From positions 62,001-126,000 of the forward strand of contig CAMDRT010000002.1 of NCBI GenBank assembly GCA_945906815.1: a DNA stretch of 64,000 nt, given 5' to 3'. A program made the position numbers and the translations under genes. Below are positions 24,854-34,277 of this stretch, one piece after another; the stretch's first letter is position 1; each line of letters begins with the position of its first letter. The notes beneath the pieces are model-generated. The model saw only the letters and a list, made by a program, of their open reading frames with translations. It did not search any database and had not been told where the DNA came from. The DNA comes from Bordetella parapertussis. GTDB taxonomy: Bacteria; Pseudomonadota; Gammaproteobacteria; Burkholderiales; SG8-41.

Positions 24854-25531
24854 CTAGCGCAGCGCGCCAAAAACTTTCTTCACGATGTCGCTGGTCGCGC
24901 CGAGCGGGTTGGCGCGAAAGGCTTTTTCCTGTTCGCCGATCATGAAATACAGACCGTCCAGCGATTTTTGCGTGACATAGTCTTCGATGGTGGACTGATC
25001 TTTCTTGATCAGGCCAAAGGTCGCGGCTTGTGCGGCGAGCCCGTTGTATTGTTGCGCAAGACCCACGCGATCGGTGGCCTGTTTGACGATGGGCAAAAAG
25101 CGCTGCGTGAGTTGCGTGCTGGTGGTGCGCTTGAAGTAATCGGTGACTGAAGTCTGGCCACCGGCGAGTATGCCTTTGGCGTCCTGCAAGGTCATGCGCT
25201 TTGCCGCATCCACCAGCAGTTGTGTGGCCTCGGGCACCGCGGCCTCGGCCGCGCGATTCATCGAAAGCACCAGATCGTCAGCCTGTTTTTTCATGCCGAA
25301 AGTGCGCATTGCGCCTTCGACGCGGGCGAGCATCGGCGGCAGTGGTATCTTCACCTGCGGATTGGCAAAAAAGCCATTTTCAATGCCGAGCTGGGCGACC
25401 GCAGCCGCTGAGCCGTCGGTCAGCGCTTGTCGCAGGCCGCTGGCTGCGTCCGTATTGCTGATCCCTGCAAGTTGTGCGTGCGCCATAGCGCTGATGACAG
25501 ACAGTACGAAAATACTCAGAATGCGCAGCAT
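24854..25531 (-). CDS. Exported DUF4197 protein
   Basis: 225 residues with a Sec signal (MLRILSIFVLSVISAMAHAQ, cleavage after AHA). The segment GLRQALTDGSAAAVAQLGIENGFFANPQVKIPLP is typical of DUF4197, a helical periplasmic domain of unknown function seen widely in proteobacteria. Its C terminus is rich in helices ending IGEQEKAFRANP. It converges on cbiX, with only one base between the two stops. No catalytic motif is visible. Confidence 0.75.
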   Translation of the reverse strand: MLRILSIFVLSVISAMAHAQLAGISNTDAASGLRQALTDGSAAAVAQLGIENGFFANPQVKIPLPPMLARVEGAMRTFGMKKQADDLVLSMNRAAEAAVPEATQLLVDAAKRMTLQDAKGILAGGQTSVTDYFKRTTSTQLTQRFLPIVKQATDRVGLAQQYNGLAAQAATFGLIKKDQSTIEDYVTQKSLDGLYFMIGEQEKAFRANPLGATSDIVKKVFGALR

Positions 25532-25563
25532 GATCATTCCTTCCGAGATTTACCCCTGAGCCT

Positions 25564-26067
25564 ATGGGCAGGTTTCATTATCCTATGCTGTGCGTGCTGG
25601 CCGTGGCAATAGGCATAAGTGCGTATGCGCTGTTATTTCGCAATACCGCAGCCCCACCAGCGGTTTTTGCCTCGATCAAGGGCGAAACCATCGTGCTGAG
25701 CGAACGGCGCGGCAAAGTCGTGCTAGTGAATTTTTGGGCTACCGATTGCGCGGTGTGCGTTAAAGAAATGCCTGCCCTCATCGCCACCTACGAAAAATTT
25801 CGCGCGCGCGGCTTCGACACGATTGCGGTGGCGATGCGCCACGATCCGCCGAATTATGTGCTGGCGTATGCCGAAAAAAACGCGCTGCCGTTCACGGTCG
25901 CGTTCGATCCCATAGGCGCCCACGCCAAGGCGTTTGGCAATGTGAAACTCACGCCGACGATGTTTGTTGTCGACAAACGCGGCAACATCGTCAGCCGTAT
26001 TCAGGGTGCGCCGGATTTTGGCCAGTTGCACGCGTTGCTTGAAGCAACGCTCACAGAAAAAATCTAG
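25564..26067 (+). CDS. TlpA-like thioredoxin, membrane-anchored
   Basis: 167 residues. The N-terminal hydrophobic stretch [19 protein letters not shown] is probably an uncleaved anchor, followed by a thioredoxin fold with [21 protein letters not shown]; the active-site pair is C-A-V-C. The cis-Pro loop reads [12 protein letters not shown]. Such proteins reduce periplasmic disulfides, for example in cytochrome maturation. The stop overlaps the lipA stop by four bases on the other strand. Confidence 0.8.
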   Translation: MGRFHYPMLCVLAVAIGISAYALLFRNTAAPPAVFASIKGETIVLSERRGKVVLVNFWATDCAVCVKEMPALIATYEKFRARGFDTIAVAMRHDPPNYVLAYAEKNALPFTVAFDPIGAHAKAFGNVKLTPTMFVVDKRGNIVSRIQGAPDFGQLHALLEATLTEKI

Positions 26068-27002
26068 GCCACACCCGCATCATGTGCCTGCTGATCGGCG
26101 TGGTAGCTTGAGCGCACCAGCGGTCCGCTCGCCGCGTGTATGAAACCCATCTCGGCGGCTTTCGCGGCATACATGTCGAACACCGACGGTTCAACATAAC
26201 GTAGCACCGGCAGATGATGTGCGCTGGGTTGCAGGTATTGGCCGATGGTGAGCATATCGACCGCGTGCGCGCGCAGATCACGCATGGTGTTGAGGATCTC
26301 GTCATCGGTCTCGCCCAGACCCACCATGAGACCGGATTTTGCTGGTATGTGCGGGAATTTCTCTTTAAATTTTTTCAATAAAAGCAATGAGTTACCATAA
26401 TCCGCCCCAGGGCGCGCCTGCTTGTAAAGGCGCGGCACGGTTTCAAGATTGTGGTTCATCACATCGGGCGGACACGCGGCAAGTATGTCGAGCGCCACAT
26501 CAAGCCGGCCGCGAAAATCCGGCACCAGCACTTCAATGCGTGTTTGCGGCGAACGCGCGCGCACTTCGCGTATGCACGCGCGGAAATGCGCGGCACCGCC
26601 GTCGCGCAGATCATCGCGATCGACGCTGGTGATGACCACGTATTTGAGTTTCAGTGCGGCGATGGTGTCGGCCAGATGCACCGGCTCTTGCGCATCGGGC
26701 GGCAGAGGCTTGCCGTGGCCCACATCGCAGAACGGGCAACGGCGCGTGCACAAATCACCGAGAATCATGAAGGTCGCCGTGCCCTTGCCGAAGCATTCGC
26801 CGATGTTGGGGCAACTCGCTTCCTCGCACACGGTATGCAGTTTTTGGCTGCGCAAGATGTGCTTGATCTCGCGAAAACGCGGGCTGTCAGTGAGCCGCAC
26901 GCGGATCCAGTCGGGCTTTTTCAAGGGTACTGCAGGCACGATCTTAATCGGGATGCGCGCGGTTTTGGCCTGGCCCTTTTGTTTTTCCCCGACCAGGCTC
27001 AT
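26064..27002 (-). CDS. lipA: Lipoyl synthase
   Basis: 312 residues. It has two Fe-S cluster sites: the auxiliary [12 protein letters not shown] and the radical-SAM [11 protein letters not shown], and the C-terminal VRSSYHADQ motif that ligates the auxiliary cluster through Ser. The enzyme inserts two sulfurs into protein-bound octanoyl chains on E2 subunits and GcvH. It follows lipB with a four-base overlap and matches the E. coli and betaproteobacterial ybeD-lipB-lipA order. Confidence 0.95.
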   Translation of the reverse strand: MSLVGEKQKGQAKTARIPIKIVPAVPLKKPDWIRVRLTDSPRFREIKHILRSQKLHTVCEEASCPNIGECFGKGTATFMILGDLCTRRCPFCDVGHGKPLPPDAQEPVHLADTIAALKLKYVVITSVDRDDLRDGGAAHFRACIREVRARSPQTRIEVLVPDFRGRLDVALDILAACPPDVMNHNLETVPRLYKQARPGADYGNSLLLLKKFKEKFPHIPAKSGLMVGLGETDDEILNTMRDLRAHAVDMLTIGQYLQPSAHHLPVLRYVEPSVFDMYAAKAAEMGFIHAASGPLVRSSYHADQQAHDAGVA

Positions 27003-27649
27003 GCCAATACTCGCAGCAAATGCGAGGTGAGCTTTGCACTCACGTTTTCAAGCGAGTCGCGCACGCCCCAAGCGCATATGTCGCGCATTTGCGTGACCGC
27101 CAGCCCCGCGTATCCGCACGGGTTGATGGCCAGAAAAGGAGAGAGATCCATGTCGATATTGAGCGCGAGTCCGTGATAACAGCAGCCGTTCTTGATGCGC
27201 AGGCCCAGCGCGGCAATTTTGGCCTCATTGCCGTCACGCGTCACATACACACCCGGCGCATCCGCGCGGTAGCGGGCCGCGACGCCGTACTCTGCAAGCA
27301 AGTCTATCACGGCGGATTCCAGCTTACGCACCAGCGTGCGCACGCCCAGGCCGCGCCGCTTCATGTCGAGCAACACGTATGCCACCAATTGCCCGGGACC
27401 GTGATAGGTGATTTGCCCGCCGCGATCGGATTTCACCATGGGAATGCCGGTGCCGGCGTACAGCAGATGTTGCGGTTTGCCGGCAAGTCCCAGGGTGTAT
27501 ACAGGCGTGTGCTGCAACAGCCAGATTTCGTCGGGCGTGGTGGCGTCGCGCGCAGCACTGAAAGCCTGCATAGCGCACCACGCGGACACATAGTCGATCA
27601 GCCCCCGGTTGCGGATAGCCGGTGAAAAATGCGCGCTCGGGGAGTTCAT
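26999..27649 (-). CDS. lipB: Octanoyl-ACP:protein octanoyltransferase
   Basis: 216 residues with [39 protein letters not shown] and the acyl-acceptor Cys in INPCGYAGL; the Lys in EAKIAALG is the second catalytic residue. It transfers octanoyl from acyl carrier protein to lipoyl domains before sulfur insertion by LipA. The upstream neighbour on the other strand is an exported protein of unknown function, so the promoter lies in the 51-base divergent gap. Confidence 0.93.
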   Translation of the reverse strand: MNSPSAHFSPAIRNRGLIDYVSAWCAMQAFSAARDATTPDEIWLLQHTPVYTLGLAGKPQHLLYAGTGIPMVKSDRGGQITYHGPGQLVAYVLLDMKRRGLGVRTLVRKLESAVIDLLAEYGVAARYRADAPGVYVTRDGNEAKIAALGLRIKNGCCYHGLALNIDMDLSPFLAINPCGYAGLAVTQMRDICAWGVRDSLENVSAKLTSHLLRVLA

Positions 27650-27700
27650 GGCGGTGAAAGTTGTCCTCTAGGGTGAACGGTAGCACAATGCCGACTTTCC

Positions 27701-28225
27701 ATGCTTACTCTTCGCCTTATCTTCAACCTCATGATCCTGCGTTTATCTGCTCCGCCCTGCGTGCGCGTGTGGCTTGCCTTTGTGATGGCAGTTTTATGCG
27801 GCGGCGTCAGCGCTGCCGAACCCCGCACCTACACTAACGATCTGGCCGCGCTCTACAACGAGTATCAGCGTGTGCTGGTATTGCGCGACGCCTGCATCAT
27901 CGCGCAGCCCGGGAAGCGCGAAGAATTTTCCGAGGCCTATCAACACTGGTTCGCGCGGCATGAACGCATTGTTGATGATTTGGATAACCGCTTCGCCGCC
28001 ATCGTCAAGCGCGCCTCGAAAAATCAGGCGGACTACTCGAAGAATTACGGCAAGTATCAGTCCGAGGTCTATCAAATGCGCGCCGAAGGCATTAAAGCGT
28101 TGCTCACCAACAAGGAGAAACTCGCACTACAGTGCGAAGAATTTCCCGCTTACGTGCGGCATCCAAAATCCGATATTCCGGCGCTGTTTCCTGCGGAGTT
28201 CAAAAGCGTTTACCGCGTGCGTTGA
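27701..28225 (+). CDS. Exported protein of unknown function
   Basis: 174 residues with a signal sequence (LAFVMAVLCGGVSA). The mature part is helical and rich in charged residues (ASKNQADYSKNYGKYQSEVYQMRAEG at about 100-125) and has Cys residues near 65 and 142 that could pair in the periplasm. No family was recognised. It precedes the THX gene and diverges from lipB. A later in-frame ATG at 27731 is an alternative start that would keep the hydrophobic core of the signal. Confidence 0.6.
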   Translation: MLTLRLIFNLMILRLSAPPCVRVWLAFVMAVLCGGVSAAEPRTYTNDLAALYNEYQRVLVLRDACIIAQPGKREEFSEAYQHWFARHERIVDDLDNRFAAIVKRASKNQADYSKNYGKYQSEVYQMRAEGIKALLTNKEKLALQCEEFPAYVRHPKSDIPALFPAEFKSVYRVR

Positions 28226-28312
28226 GGCCGCACGCAAGGACATAATTGCGCTGGCGGCGTACGCTGCGCTGCGTGCAGGAGTAGAATCCACCCTTTATTC
28301 AGGAGCAACAGC

Positions 28313-28438
28313 ATGGGCAGAGGCGATAAACGCACGGCGAAGGGCAAGACGTTCAAAGGTTCTCACGGCAACTCGCGGCCGCAGGGCAAGAAGGCCGTAA
28401 AAACGGTAGCCGTCAAAAAATCCACCAAGAAGGCGTGA
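28313..28438 (+). CDS. Small ribosomal protein bTHX
   Basis: A 41-residue, very basic protein that begins MGRGDKRTAKGKTFKGSHGN and goes on with SRPQ and a Lys-rich tail. This matches the 30S subunit protein THX, which sits at the head of the small subunit and binds 16S rRNA. AGGAG stands 7 bases ahead of the ATG. It is short enough to be missed by length-filtered gene callers. Confidence 0.85.
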   Translation: MGRGDKRTAKGKTFKGSHGNSRPQGKKAVKTVAVKKSTKKA

Positions 28439-28481
28439 CGCGCTGCGCGCGCGCTTCGCTCGCGGCGCGCTCACGCTACCC

Positions 28482-28748
28482 TCACAGTACCTTGACTACC
28501 AACGGGTGGTCGCAAAGTTCCTGATATAAGCCATCCAGTTGCTTGCGCGACGTCGCGCGTATGGTGCAGGTGAGACTCAGGTATTTACCCTTGCTGCTGG
28601 GACGCATTTCCATTTCGGCCCCGTCGTAATCGGCCGCATGGCGCTTGACCACTTCGAGTATGGCCTGCGCGTAGCCCGCACGCTGATAGCCGATAATCTT
28701 CAGCGGGAAGTCACACGGAAAATCGAGCAGGCTGGGTTCCCCGGTCAT
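28482..28748 (-). CDS. ybeD: YbeD/DUF493 protein
   Basis: 88 residues with LLDFPCDFPLKIIGYQRAG and the C-terminal LSLTCTIRATSRKQLDGLYQELCDHPLVVKVL, the DUF493 signature. It is a small ferredoxin-fold regulatory-like domain of unsettled function whose gene sits next to lipB in many proteobacteria; here lipB is 0.9 kb away. The start at 28748 is taken because the region further upstream has no conservation. It is downstream of the aminotransferase gene on the same strand. Confidence 0.8.
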   Translation of the reverse strand: MTGEPSLLDFPCDFPLKIIGYQRAGYAQAILEVVKRHAADYDGAEMEMRPSSKGKYLSLTCTIRATSRKQLDGLYQELCDHPLVVKVL

Positions 28749-28777
28749 GGCATGATGCGGCGTTGCCGTCGCGCGCC

Positions 28778-29635
28778 TCACGCAGCGCGCATGACTTCAC
28801 GCTTGAATTCCTGATACAACGCGTGCATGCGGCGAAACAGCATGCCCGGCGCGCCGTCACCGACCGGTTTGCCGTCGAGCGTGGTGATGGCGAGCACTTC
28901 CTTGGTGGACGAGGTAACCCAGATTTCATCGGCGTTGCGTGTTTCAGCTTCGGAGATTTCGCGCACTTCGACTTCAAATTCGCGCGCGTGAGCGATTTCG
29001 AGCACCACGTCGTAGGTAATGCCGGGCAACACCAGGTTATTTTTCGGCGGCGCCAGCAGCACGCCGTTTTTCACCACGAACACATTGCTGGCCGACGCTT
29101 CGGTGAGCTTGCCGTCGCGAAATAGGATGGCCTCCACAGCGCCAGCGTCCACCGCCATCTGGCGCAGCAGGCAATTGCCGAGCAGCGACACCGATTTCAC
29201 ATCGCATTTCAGCCATCTGAAATCGGACGCGGTAATCGCCGCCACGCCCCTATCAATTTGCGCCTGCGGCGGCGTGGTCAGCGGGCTCGACATCATGAAT
29301 ACCGTCTGCTTCACGTCCCGCGGAAACGCGTGATCGCGCCTGGCGACGCCGCGCGTAACCTGCAGATAGATGGATTGGTCGTCGCCTTCATTTTTCGCGA
29401 CGATCTGGTGCATCAGCGCTGTCCATTCGCTGTCGCTAAAGGGATTGGCGAGCCGTATGCCGTCGAGACTGTGTTGCAGGCGCCGCAGATGTTCCGCCAG
29501 TCGAAACGGGCGGCGTGTATACGCGGGCACCACTTCGTAAACGCCGTCACCGAAAATAAAGCCGCGATCGAGCACCGGTATGCGGGCTTCGTCCAGCGGC
29601 ATGAACGCACCATTCAGATAGACTATTTCGCTCAT
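28778..29635 (-). CDS. dat: D-amino acid aminotransferase-like (fold IV)
   Basis: 285 residues. It belongs to the fold IV PLP transaminases: IVYLNGAFMPLDEARIPVLDRGFIFGDGVYEVVP at the N terminus, CDVKSVSLLGNCL with the PLP Lys, ILFRDGKLTEASASNVFVV and the VLPGITYDVVLE phosphate-binding region. The R-x-x-H pocket seen in branched-chain enzymes is not clear, so a D-amino acid or ADC-lyase-like role is the best guess. It lies between dacC and ybeD, an order seen in betaproteobacteria, where it may supply D-Glu or D-Ala for the cell wall. Confidence 0.8.
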   Translation of the reverse strand: MSEIVYLNGAFMPLDEARIPVLDRGFIFGDGVYEVVPAYTRRPFRLAEHLRRLQHSLDGIRLANPFSDSEWTALMHQIVAKNEGDDQSIYLQVTRGVARRDHAFPRDVKQTVFMMSSPLTTPPQAQIDRGVAAITASDFRWLKCDVKSVSLLGNCLLRQMAVDAGAVEAILFRDGKLTEASASNVFVVKNGVLLAPPKNNLVLPGITYDVVLEIAHAREFEVEVREISEAETRNADEIWVTSSTKEVLAITTLDGKPVGDGAPGMLFRRMHALYQEFKREVMRAA

Positions 29636-29653
29636 GAACACCTCAGTCAAAAC

Positions 29654-30787
29654 TTACTGCAATGACAAGCGCAGCGCATCCCATGCGCGCCCCAGTATAC
29701 CGGCCACCGGCACGTCTTCCAGCGCCACCAGCGGCAGCGTGTGATAGGGCTTGCCGTTGAGTTCCAGCTTGAGCGTGGCGATGGGCTGTCCGATGCGCAG
29801 GGGGGCGAGCAGCGGCTGCTGGCTTTCGATGCTGGCTTTCAGAGTGCCCGCCTGACCCTTGGGCACGGTGACATACAACCCCGCCACAAAGCCGGCTTTG
29901 ACGTTGTTGCTGGCACCTTTCCACACGCGCGGCGTAGTGGCTGCTTGCTGCGCATCATACAGGCGCACGGTATCAAAATACTGGTAGCCGTAGTTTAGAA
30001 GTTTCTGGCTTTCGGCGGCGCGCGCGGCATCCGATGTGGCACCCAGCACCACCGACACCAGCCGCCGGTTGTCGCGCTTGGCGGAGCTGATCAAACAATA
30101 CCCGGCGGCCTCGGTGTGGCCGGTTTTTACCCCGTCCACTGTCGGATCACGCCACAGCAGGCGGTTGCGATTGGGTTGGGTGATCTCGTTGTAGCGGTAT
30201 TCTTTTTGTGCGTAGAGCGGATAGTGCTCCGGGAATTCGCGTATCAGCGCTGCGGTGAGTTGCGCCAGATCGCGCGCGGTGGCAGTGTGCCGGGGCGCGG
30301 GCAAGCCGGTGGCATTGGCGAATTCGGTGCTGTTAAGCCCCATGCGCCTGGCTTCCTGATTCATGCGCGCGACGAAAGCCTCTTCGCTGCCCGACACGGC
30401 TTCGGCCAGCGCGATGGTGGCGTCGTTGCCCGATTGAATGATCATGCCGCGTAGCAGCTCGTTTACGGTGACGGGTATGTCGGCCTGGATAAACATGCGC
30501 GAGCCAGTAGCACGGCGCGCTTTCTCGGACACCGGCACCACTTGCTCGGGTTTGATGGTTTTCTGCTTGAGCGCATCAAACACCAGGTACGCGACCATCA
30601 GCTTGGTGAGCGAGGCAGGCTCGAAACGTTCATCGTGTTTGTAGCCGGTGATGAGCTGCCCGCTTTGCGTATCGAGCAATGCCCACGAGCGTGCGGCGAT
30701 CTGCGAGGCGGGCGGATCGGCAGCGCGCACGGGAGCGGCACACAGTGCAGCGCAAACCGGTAAGTAGGAGAAAAGGCGATATAACAC
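29654..30787 (-). CDS. dacC: D-alanyl-D-alanine carboxypeptidase (PBP5/6 type)
   Basis: 377 residues from a GTG; this start gives a proper signal peptide ending in AAPVRAA, while the longer frame adds 64 residues without homology. Motifs are SLTK (catalytic Ser and Lys), IQSGNDATIAL, and VDGVKTGHT, in the order of a DD-carboxypeptidase. The C-terminal beta-rich domain follows to the end, with a short amphipathic tail that could attach to the membrane. It trims D-Ala from peptidoglycan pentapeptides. It diverges from argB. Confidence 0.9.
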   Translation of the reverse strand: MLYRLFSYLPVCAALCAAPVRAADPPASQIAARSWALLDTQSGQLITGYKHDERFEPASLTKLMVAYLVFDALKQKTIKPEQVVPVSEKARRATGSRMFIQADIPVTVNELLRGMIIQSGNDATIALAEAVSGSEEAFVARMNQEARRMGLNSTEFANATGLPAPRHTATARDLAQLTAALIREFPEHYPLYAQKEYRYNEITQPNRNRLLWRDPTVDGVKTGHTEAAGYCLISSAKRDNRRLVSVVLGATSDAARAAESQKLLNYGYQYFDTVRLYDAQQAATTPRVWKGASNNVKAGFVAGLYVTVPKGQAGTLKASIESQQPLLAPLRIGQPIATLKLELNGKPYHTLPLVALEDVPVAGILGRAWDALRLSLQ

Positions 30788-30859
30788 GGCGTGATTATAC
30801 GCGGCTACGACAGCGCGCGATGCAGCATCACCCAGCAATTCGTCGTTTACACGGCGGCG

Positions 30860-30886
30860 GCGGGGCGGCATTAATTGCCGCCCCGC
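30860..30886. repeat. Perfect GC-rich inverted repeat in the dacC-argB gap
   Basis: Arms of 11 bases (GCGGGGCGGCA and its reverse complement) are separated by TTAAT. No T-run follows on either strand, so a factor-independent terminator is unlikely. It could be a cis-regulatory hairpin or a protein site in the divergent gap. Confidence 0.6.
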
Positions 30887-30904
30887 TTTGCTCGTGTAAA
30901 ATAA

Positions 30905-31827
<923 letters not shown>

Positions 31828-31828
<1 letters not shown>

Positions 31829-32493
31829 TGGGCGTGATGCAACGCGGCGGCGCATGGATCTTCGATCTCGACAACACGCTGCACAATGCCACAGTGCATG
31901 TGTTTCCGCGCATCAACCGCGCCATGACCCAGTACCTGCAAACGCATCTGAACCTCGACGAAGCTGAGGCCAACGCCCTGCGTCACCGCTACTGGCGGCG
32001 TTACGGCGCAACAATCCTGGGCCTGATTCGGCATCATGACACCGATCCTGCGCATTTTCTGTGGCACACGCATCAGTTTCCGGATTTGCATCGCGTGCTG
32101 ATCGCCGAGCCCATGCTGCGCGCCACCCTGAACCGGCTGCCCGGACGCAAGTTTGTGTTCTCCAACGCGCCGGTGCACTACGCGCAAAGCGTGTTGCGCG
32201 CGCTGGGCATCTTGGATCTGTTTTCCGCCGTCTATACCATAGAGCGTACCGGTTACCGCCCCAAGCCCGACGCCTTCGGTTTTCTGCGTTTATGCCGCAG
32301 CCATCATTTGCGTCCGCGCCGCTGTATCATGGTCGAAGACAATCTGGATAATCTGCGCACCGCCAAGCGGCTGGGGATGAAGACGGTATGGGTAACCGGT
32401 GCGTCCGTGTTGAAAAGCAAAGCACCGGGCTATGTCGACAATACCGTGCGCAGCGTGTCAAGGCTGCCGTGGTTACTTGAAAAATATCAGTAG
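31828..32493 (+). CDS. HAD-family pyrimidine 5'-nucleotidase
   Basis: 221 residues with a HAD phosphatase core: WIFDLDNTLHNATVHVF carrying the nucleophile DxD, KFVFSNAPVHYAQSVL (motif II Ser/Thr region), and RRCIMVEDNLDNLRTAKRLGMKTVWV (motif IV). Members cleave pyrimidine 5'-monophosphates or act on phosphoglycolate; this gene neighbours argB in betaproteobacteria (SdtN/PynA-like). The start overlaps argB. Substrate is assigned from context, not proven. Confidence 0.85.
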
Positions 32494-32502
32494 GGGAAAA
32501 GC

Positions 32503-33087
32503 GTGGCCAGATCCTCAGACCGCAAAAATCAGATTCTGCAAACGCTGGCGCACATGCTCGAAGGTCCGGCTGCGGCAAAAATCACCACCGCCGCGCTGGC
32601 CGCGCGTCTTGATGTATCTGAGGCCGCCTTGTACCGACATTTTTCCGGCAAGGCGCAAATGTTCGAGGGGCTGATTGAGTTTATCGAGCAGACCTTGTTC
32701 GCGCTCATCAATAAAATCACCACCGAGGAAAAAAGCGGCCTACGGCAGGCCGAGGCTATGATCGGCGTACTGTTGGGGTTCGCGCAAAAAAATCGCGGCA
32801 TGACCAGGGTGCTGATCGGCGATGCGCTGGTCAATGAAGATGAGAAACTGCAAACGCGTATCAATCAGCTCCATGAACGCCTGGAGGCGACGCTGCGCCA
32901 ATCCCTGCGCTTCGCGCTCGGTACGAATGAAATCGCGCAAGACGTCGATGCCGCCGCGCACGCCAATCTCATCATGAGCTACATCATTGGCCGCTGGCAC
33001 CAGTTCGCGAAAAGCGGCTTCAAGCGCGACCCGGCTGAAGCGTGGGGCCGGCAATGGAAGCAGTTGATGGAAGGCGTGCTGGCGTAG
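32503..33087 (+). CDS. slmA: Nucleoid occlusion factor SlmA
   Basis: 194 residues from a GTG shortly after GGGGA. The TetR-type N domain has RKNQILQTLAHMLEGPAAAKITTAALAARLDVSEAALYRHFSGKAQMFEGLIEF, the exact form of SlmA/Ttk. The C domain LIGDALVNEDEKLQTRINQLHERLE matches SlmA as well. It binds chromosomal sites and blocks FtsZ assembly over DNA. It comes right after the nucleotidase gene, the E. coli-like dut/pyr region context being only partly kept. Confidence 0.9.
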   Translation: MARSSDRKNQILQTLAHMLEGPAAAKITTAALAARLDVSEAALYRHFSGKAQMFEGLIEFIEQTLFALINKITTEEKSGLRQAEAMIGVLLGFAQKNRGMTRVLIGDALVNEDEKLQTRINQLHERLEATLRQSLRFALGTNEIAQDVDAAAHANLIMSYIIGRWHQFAKSGFKRDPAEAWGRQWKQLMEGVLA

Positions 33088-33113
33088 TGGCTTGAACCAT
33101 AAGGAGCTCAATC

Positions 33114-33428
33114 ATGTCTGATCTCACCACCGCACAGTTGGCGGAACTGTTGCTCGGCATCGCGCGGTCACAATTGGCGATGGCCGATGCCATTGAAAGC
33201 GCGAAGGCCGGGTTCAAGGCCACGCATCTTCGATCCACCGTCGAAAGCGCTGCGCGCATCAAGATGAACCGGCCGCTTGTGCTTTGCGATTTCCCGTCGC
33301 GCCTGCTGCTGCAGATGCTGGGACGCAATCCGCCGACGCAGGCGATGGTGACGCGCGATTTGCAGGCGCTGTTAGGGCAGGGTGCGGCGACGCACGGCGG
33401 CGGTGATTCGCTCGATATGACGTCGTAG
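33114..33428 (+). CDS. Small protein of unknown function
   Basis: 104 residues, mostly helical. The N half has SDLTTAQLAELLLGIARSQLAMADAIES, which could form an amphipathic helix or coiled coil; the C half ends GGGDSLDMTS. No known family was recognised and no signal or membrane segment is visible. AAGGAG precedes the ATG by 8 bases, and codon use resembles the neighbours, so translation is likely. It converges on moeB, leaving only 10 bases. Confidence 0.6.
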   Translation: MSDLTTAQLAELLLGIARSQLAMADAIESAKAGFKATHLRSTVESAARIKMNRPLVLCDFPSRLLLQMLGRNPPTQAMVTRDLQALLGQGAATHGGGDSLDMTS

Positions 33429-33438
33429 CCAGCGGCGT

Positions 33439-34197
33439 TCATGCGCCGGCGTGCGTCGCGCATATCACGCACTGCGGGTCTTGTTGCAGCCGAAGGGTGC
33501 GGATATCCATCGTCAGCGCATCGATCAATAACAATTTACCGCTGAGAATTTCCCCCGCGCCGGTCAGCACTTTCAGCGCTTCTGCGGCTTGTATGCAACC
33601 GATGATGCCGGTCAGCGGCGCGAACACACCCATCACCGCGCAGCGCATTTCTTCGCTTTGCGTATCTTCCGGGAACAGGCACGCGTAACACGGCGCAGTG
33701 GCGTCGCGCCTGTCGAACACCGCAACCTGTCCATCGAAGCGCACGCCCGCGCCTGAAACCAGCGCCTTCTTGTGTTTAACGCAGGCACGATTGACGGCAT
33801 GGCGGGTGGCGAAGTTGTCGCAGCCGTCGATCACCACATCCGCGCGCGCCACCAGCTGATCGAGTTCGTCACCGGCGACGCGCGAGGCGATCATTTCCAC
33901 CCGGGTTTCCGGGTTCACCGCCGCCAGCGTGTCGCGCGCGGAGGCCACCTTGGGCCGGCCGATGGCGTCCGTGCGATGCACGATCTGCCGTTGCAGATTG
34001 GTGAGATCCACGCTGTCGTCGTCGCACAAGGTGAGCGTGCCCACGCCGGCCGCCGCCAGATACAGCGCGATGGGCGAACCCAGTCCGCCCGCACCAATGA
34101 GCAGTGCGCGGGCGGCGCGCAGCTTTTCCTGACCTTCGATGCCGATTTCCGGCAACAGGATGTGGCGGCTGTAACGCAGTAATTGCTCGTCGTTCAT
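33439..34197 (-). CDS. moeB: Molybdopterin-synthase adenylyltransferase
   Basis: 252 residues with the ThiF/MoeB/HesA fold: RYSRHILLPEIGIEGQEKLR, LLIGAGGLGSPIALYLAAAG (ATP loop), DSVDLTNLQRQIVH and two zinc Cys pairs, CYACLFPE and CVICATHAG. It adenylates the C terminus of MoaD (or ThiS-type carriers). The C-terminal rhodanese domain found in the longer MoeZ/MoeBR proteins is absent. It is last in the gpmI-envC-ctpA-moeB block. Confidence 0.88.
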   Translation of the reverse strand: MNDEQLLRYSRHILLPEIGIEGQEKLRAARALLIGAGGLGSPIALYLAAAGVGTLTLCDDDSVDLTNLQRQIVHRTDAIGRPKVASARDTLAAVNPETRVEMIASRVAGDELDQLVARADVVIDGCDNFATRHAVNRACVKHKKALVSGAGVRFDGQVAVFDRRDATAPCYACLFPEDTQSEEMRCAVMGVFAPLTGIIGCIQAAEALKVLTGAGEILSGKLLLIDALTMDIRTLRLQQDPQCVICATHAGA

Positions 34198-34212
34198 GGC
34201 GCCGCAAGGATT

Positions 34213-34243
34213 ACGCCCGGTCGGGCATGGCGCAACCGGGCGT
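34213..34243. repeat. Inverted repeat between ctpA and moeB
   Basis: Arms ACGCCCGGT and ACCGGGCGT are separated by 13 bases in the 80-base gap. No T-run follows on the strand of the operon, so it may be an attenuator-like or processing hairpin rather than a strong terminator. Confidence 0.5.
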
Positions 34244-34277
34244 GGATTGTTGATAACTATTTGTTATTGCAGACTTT

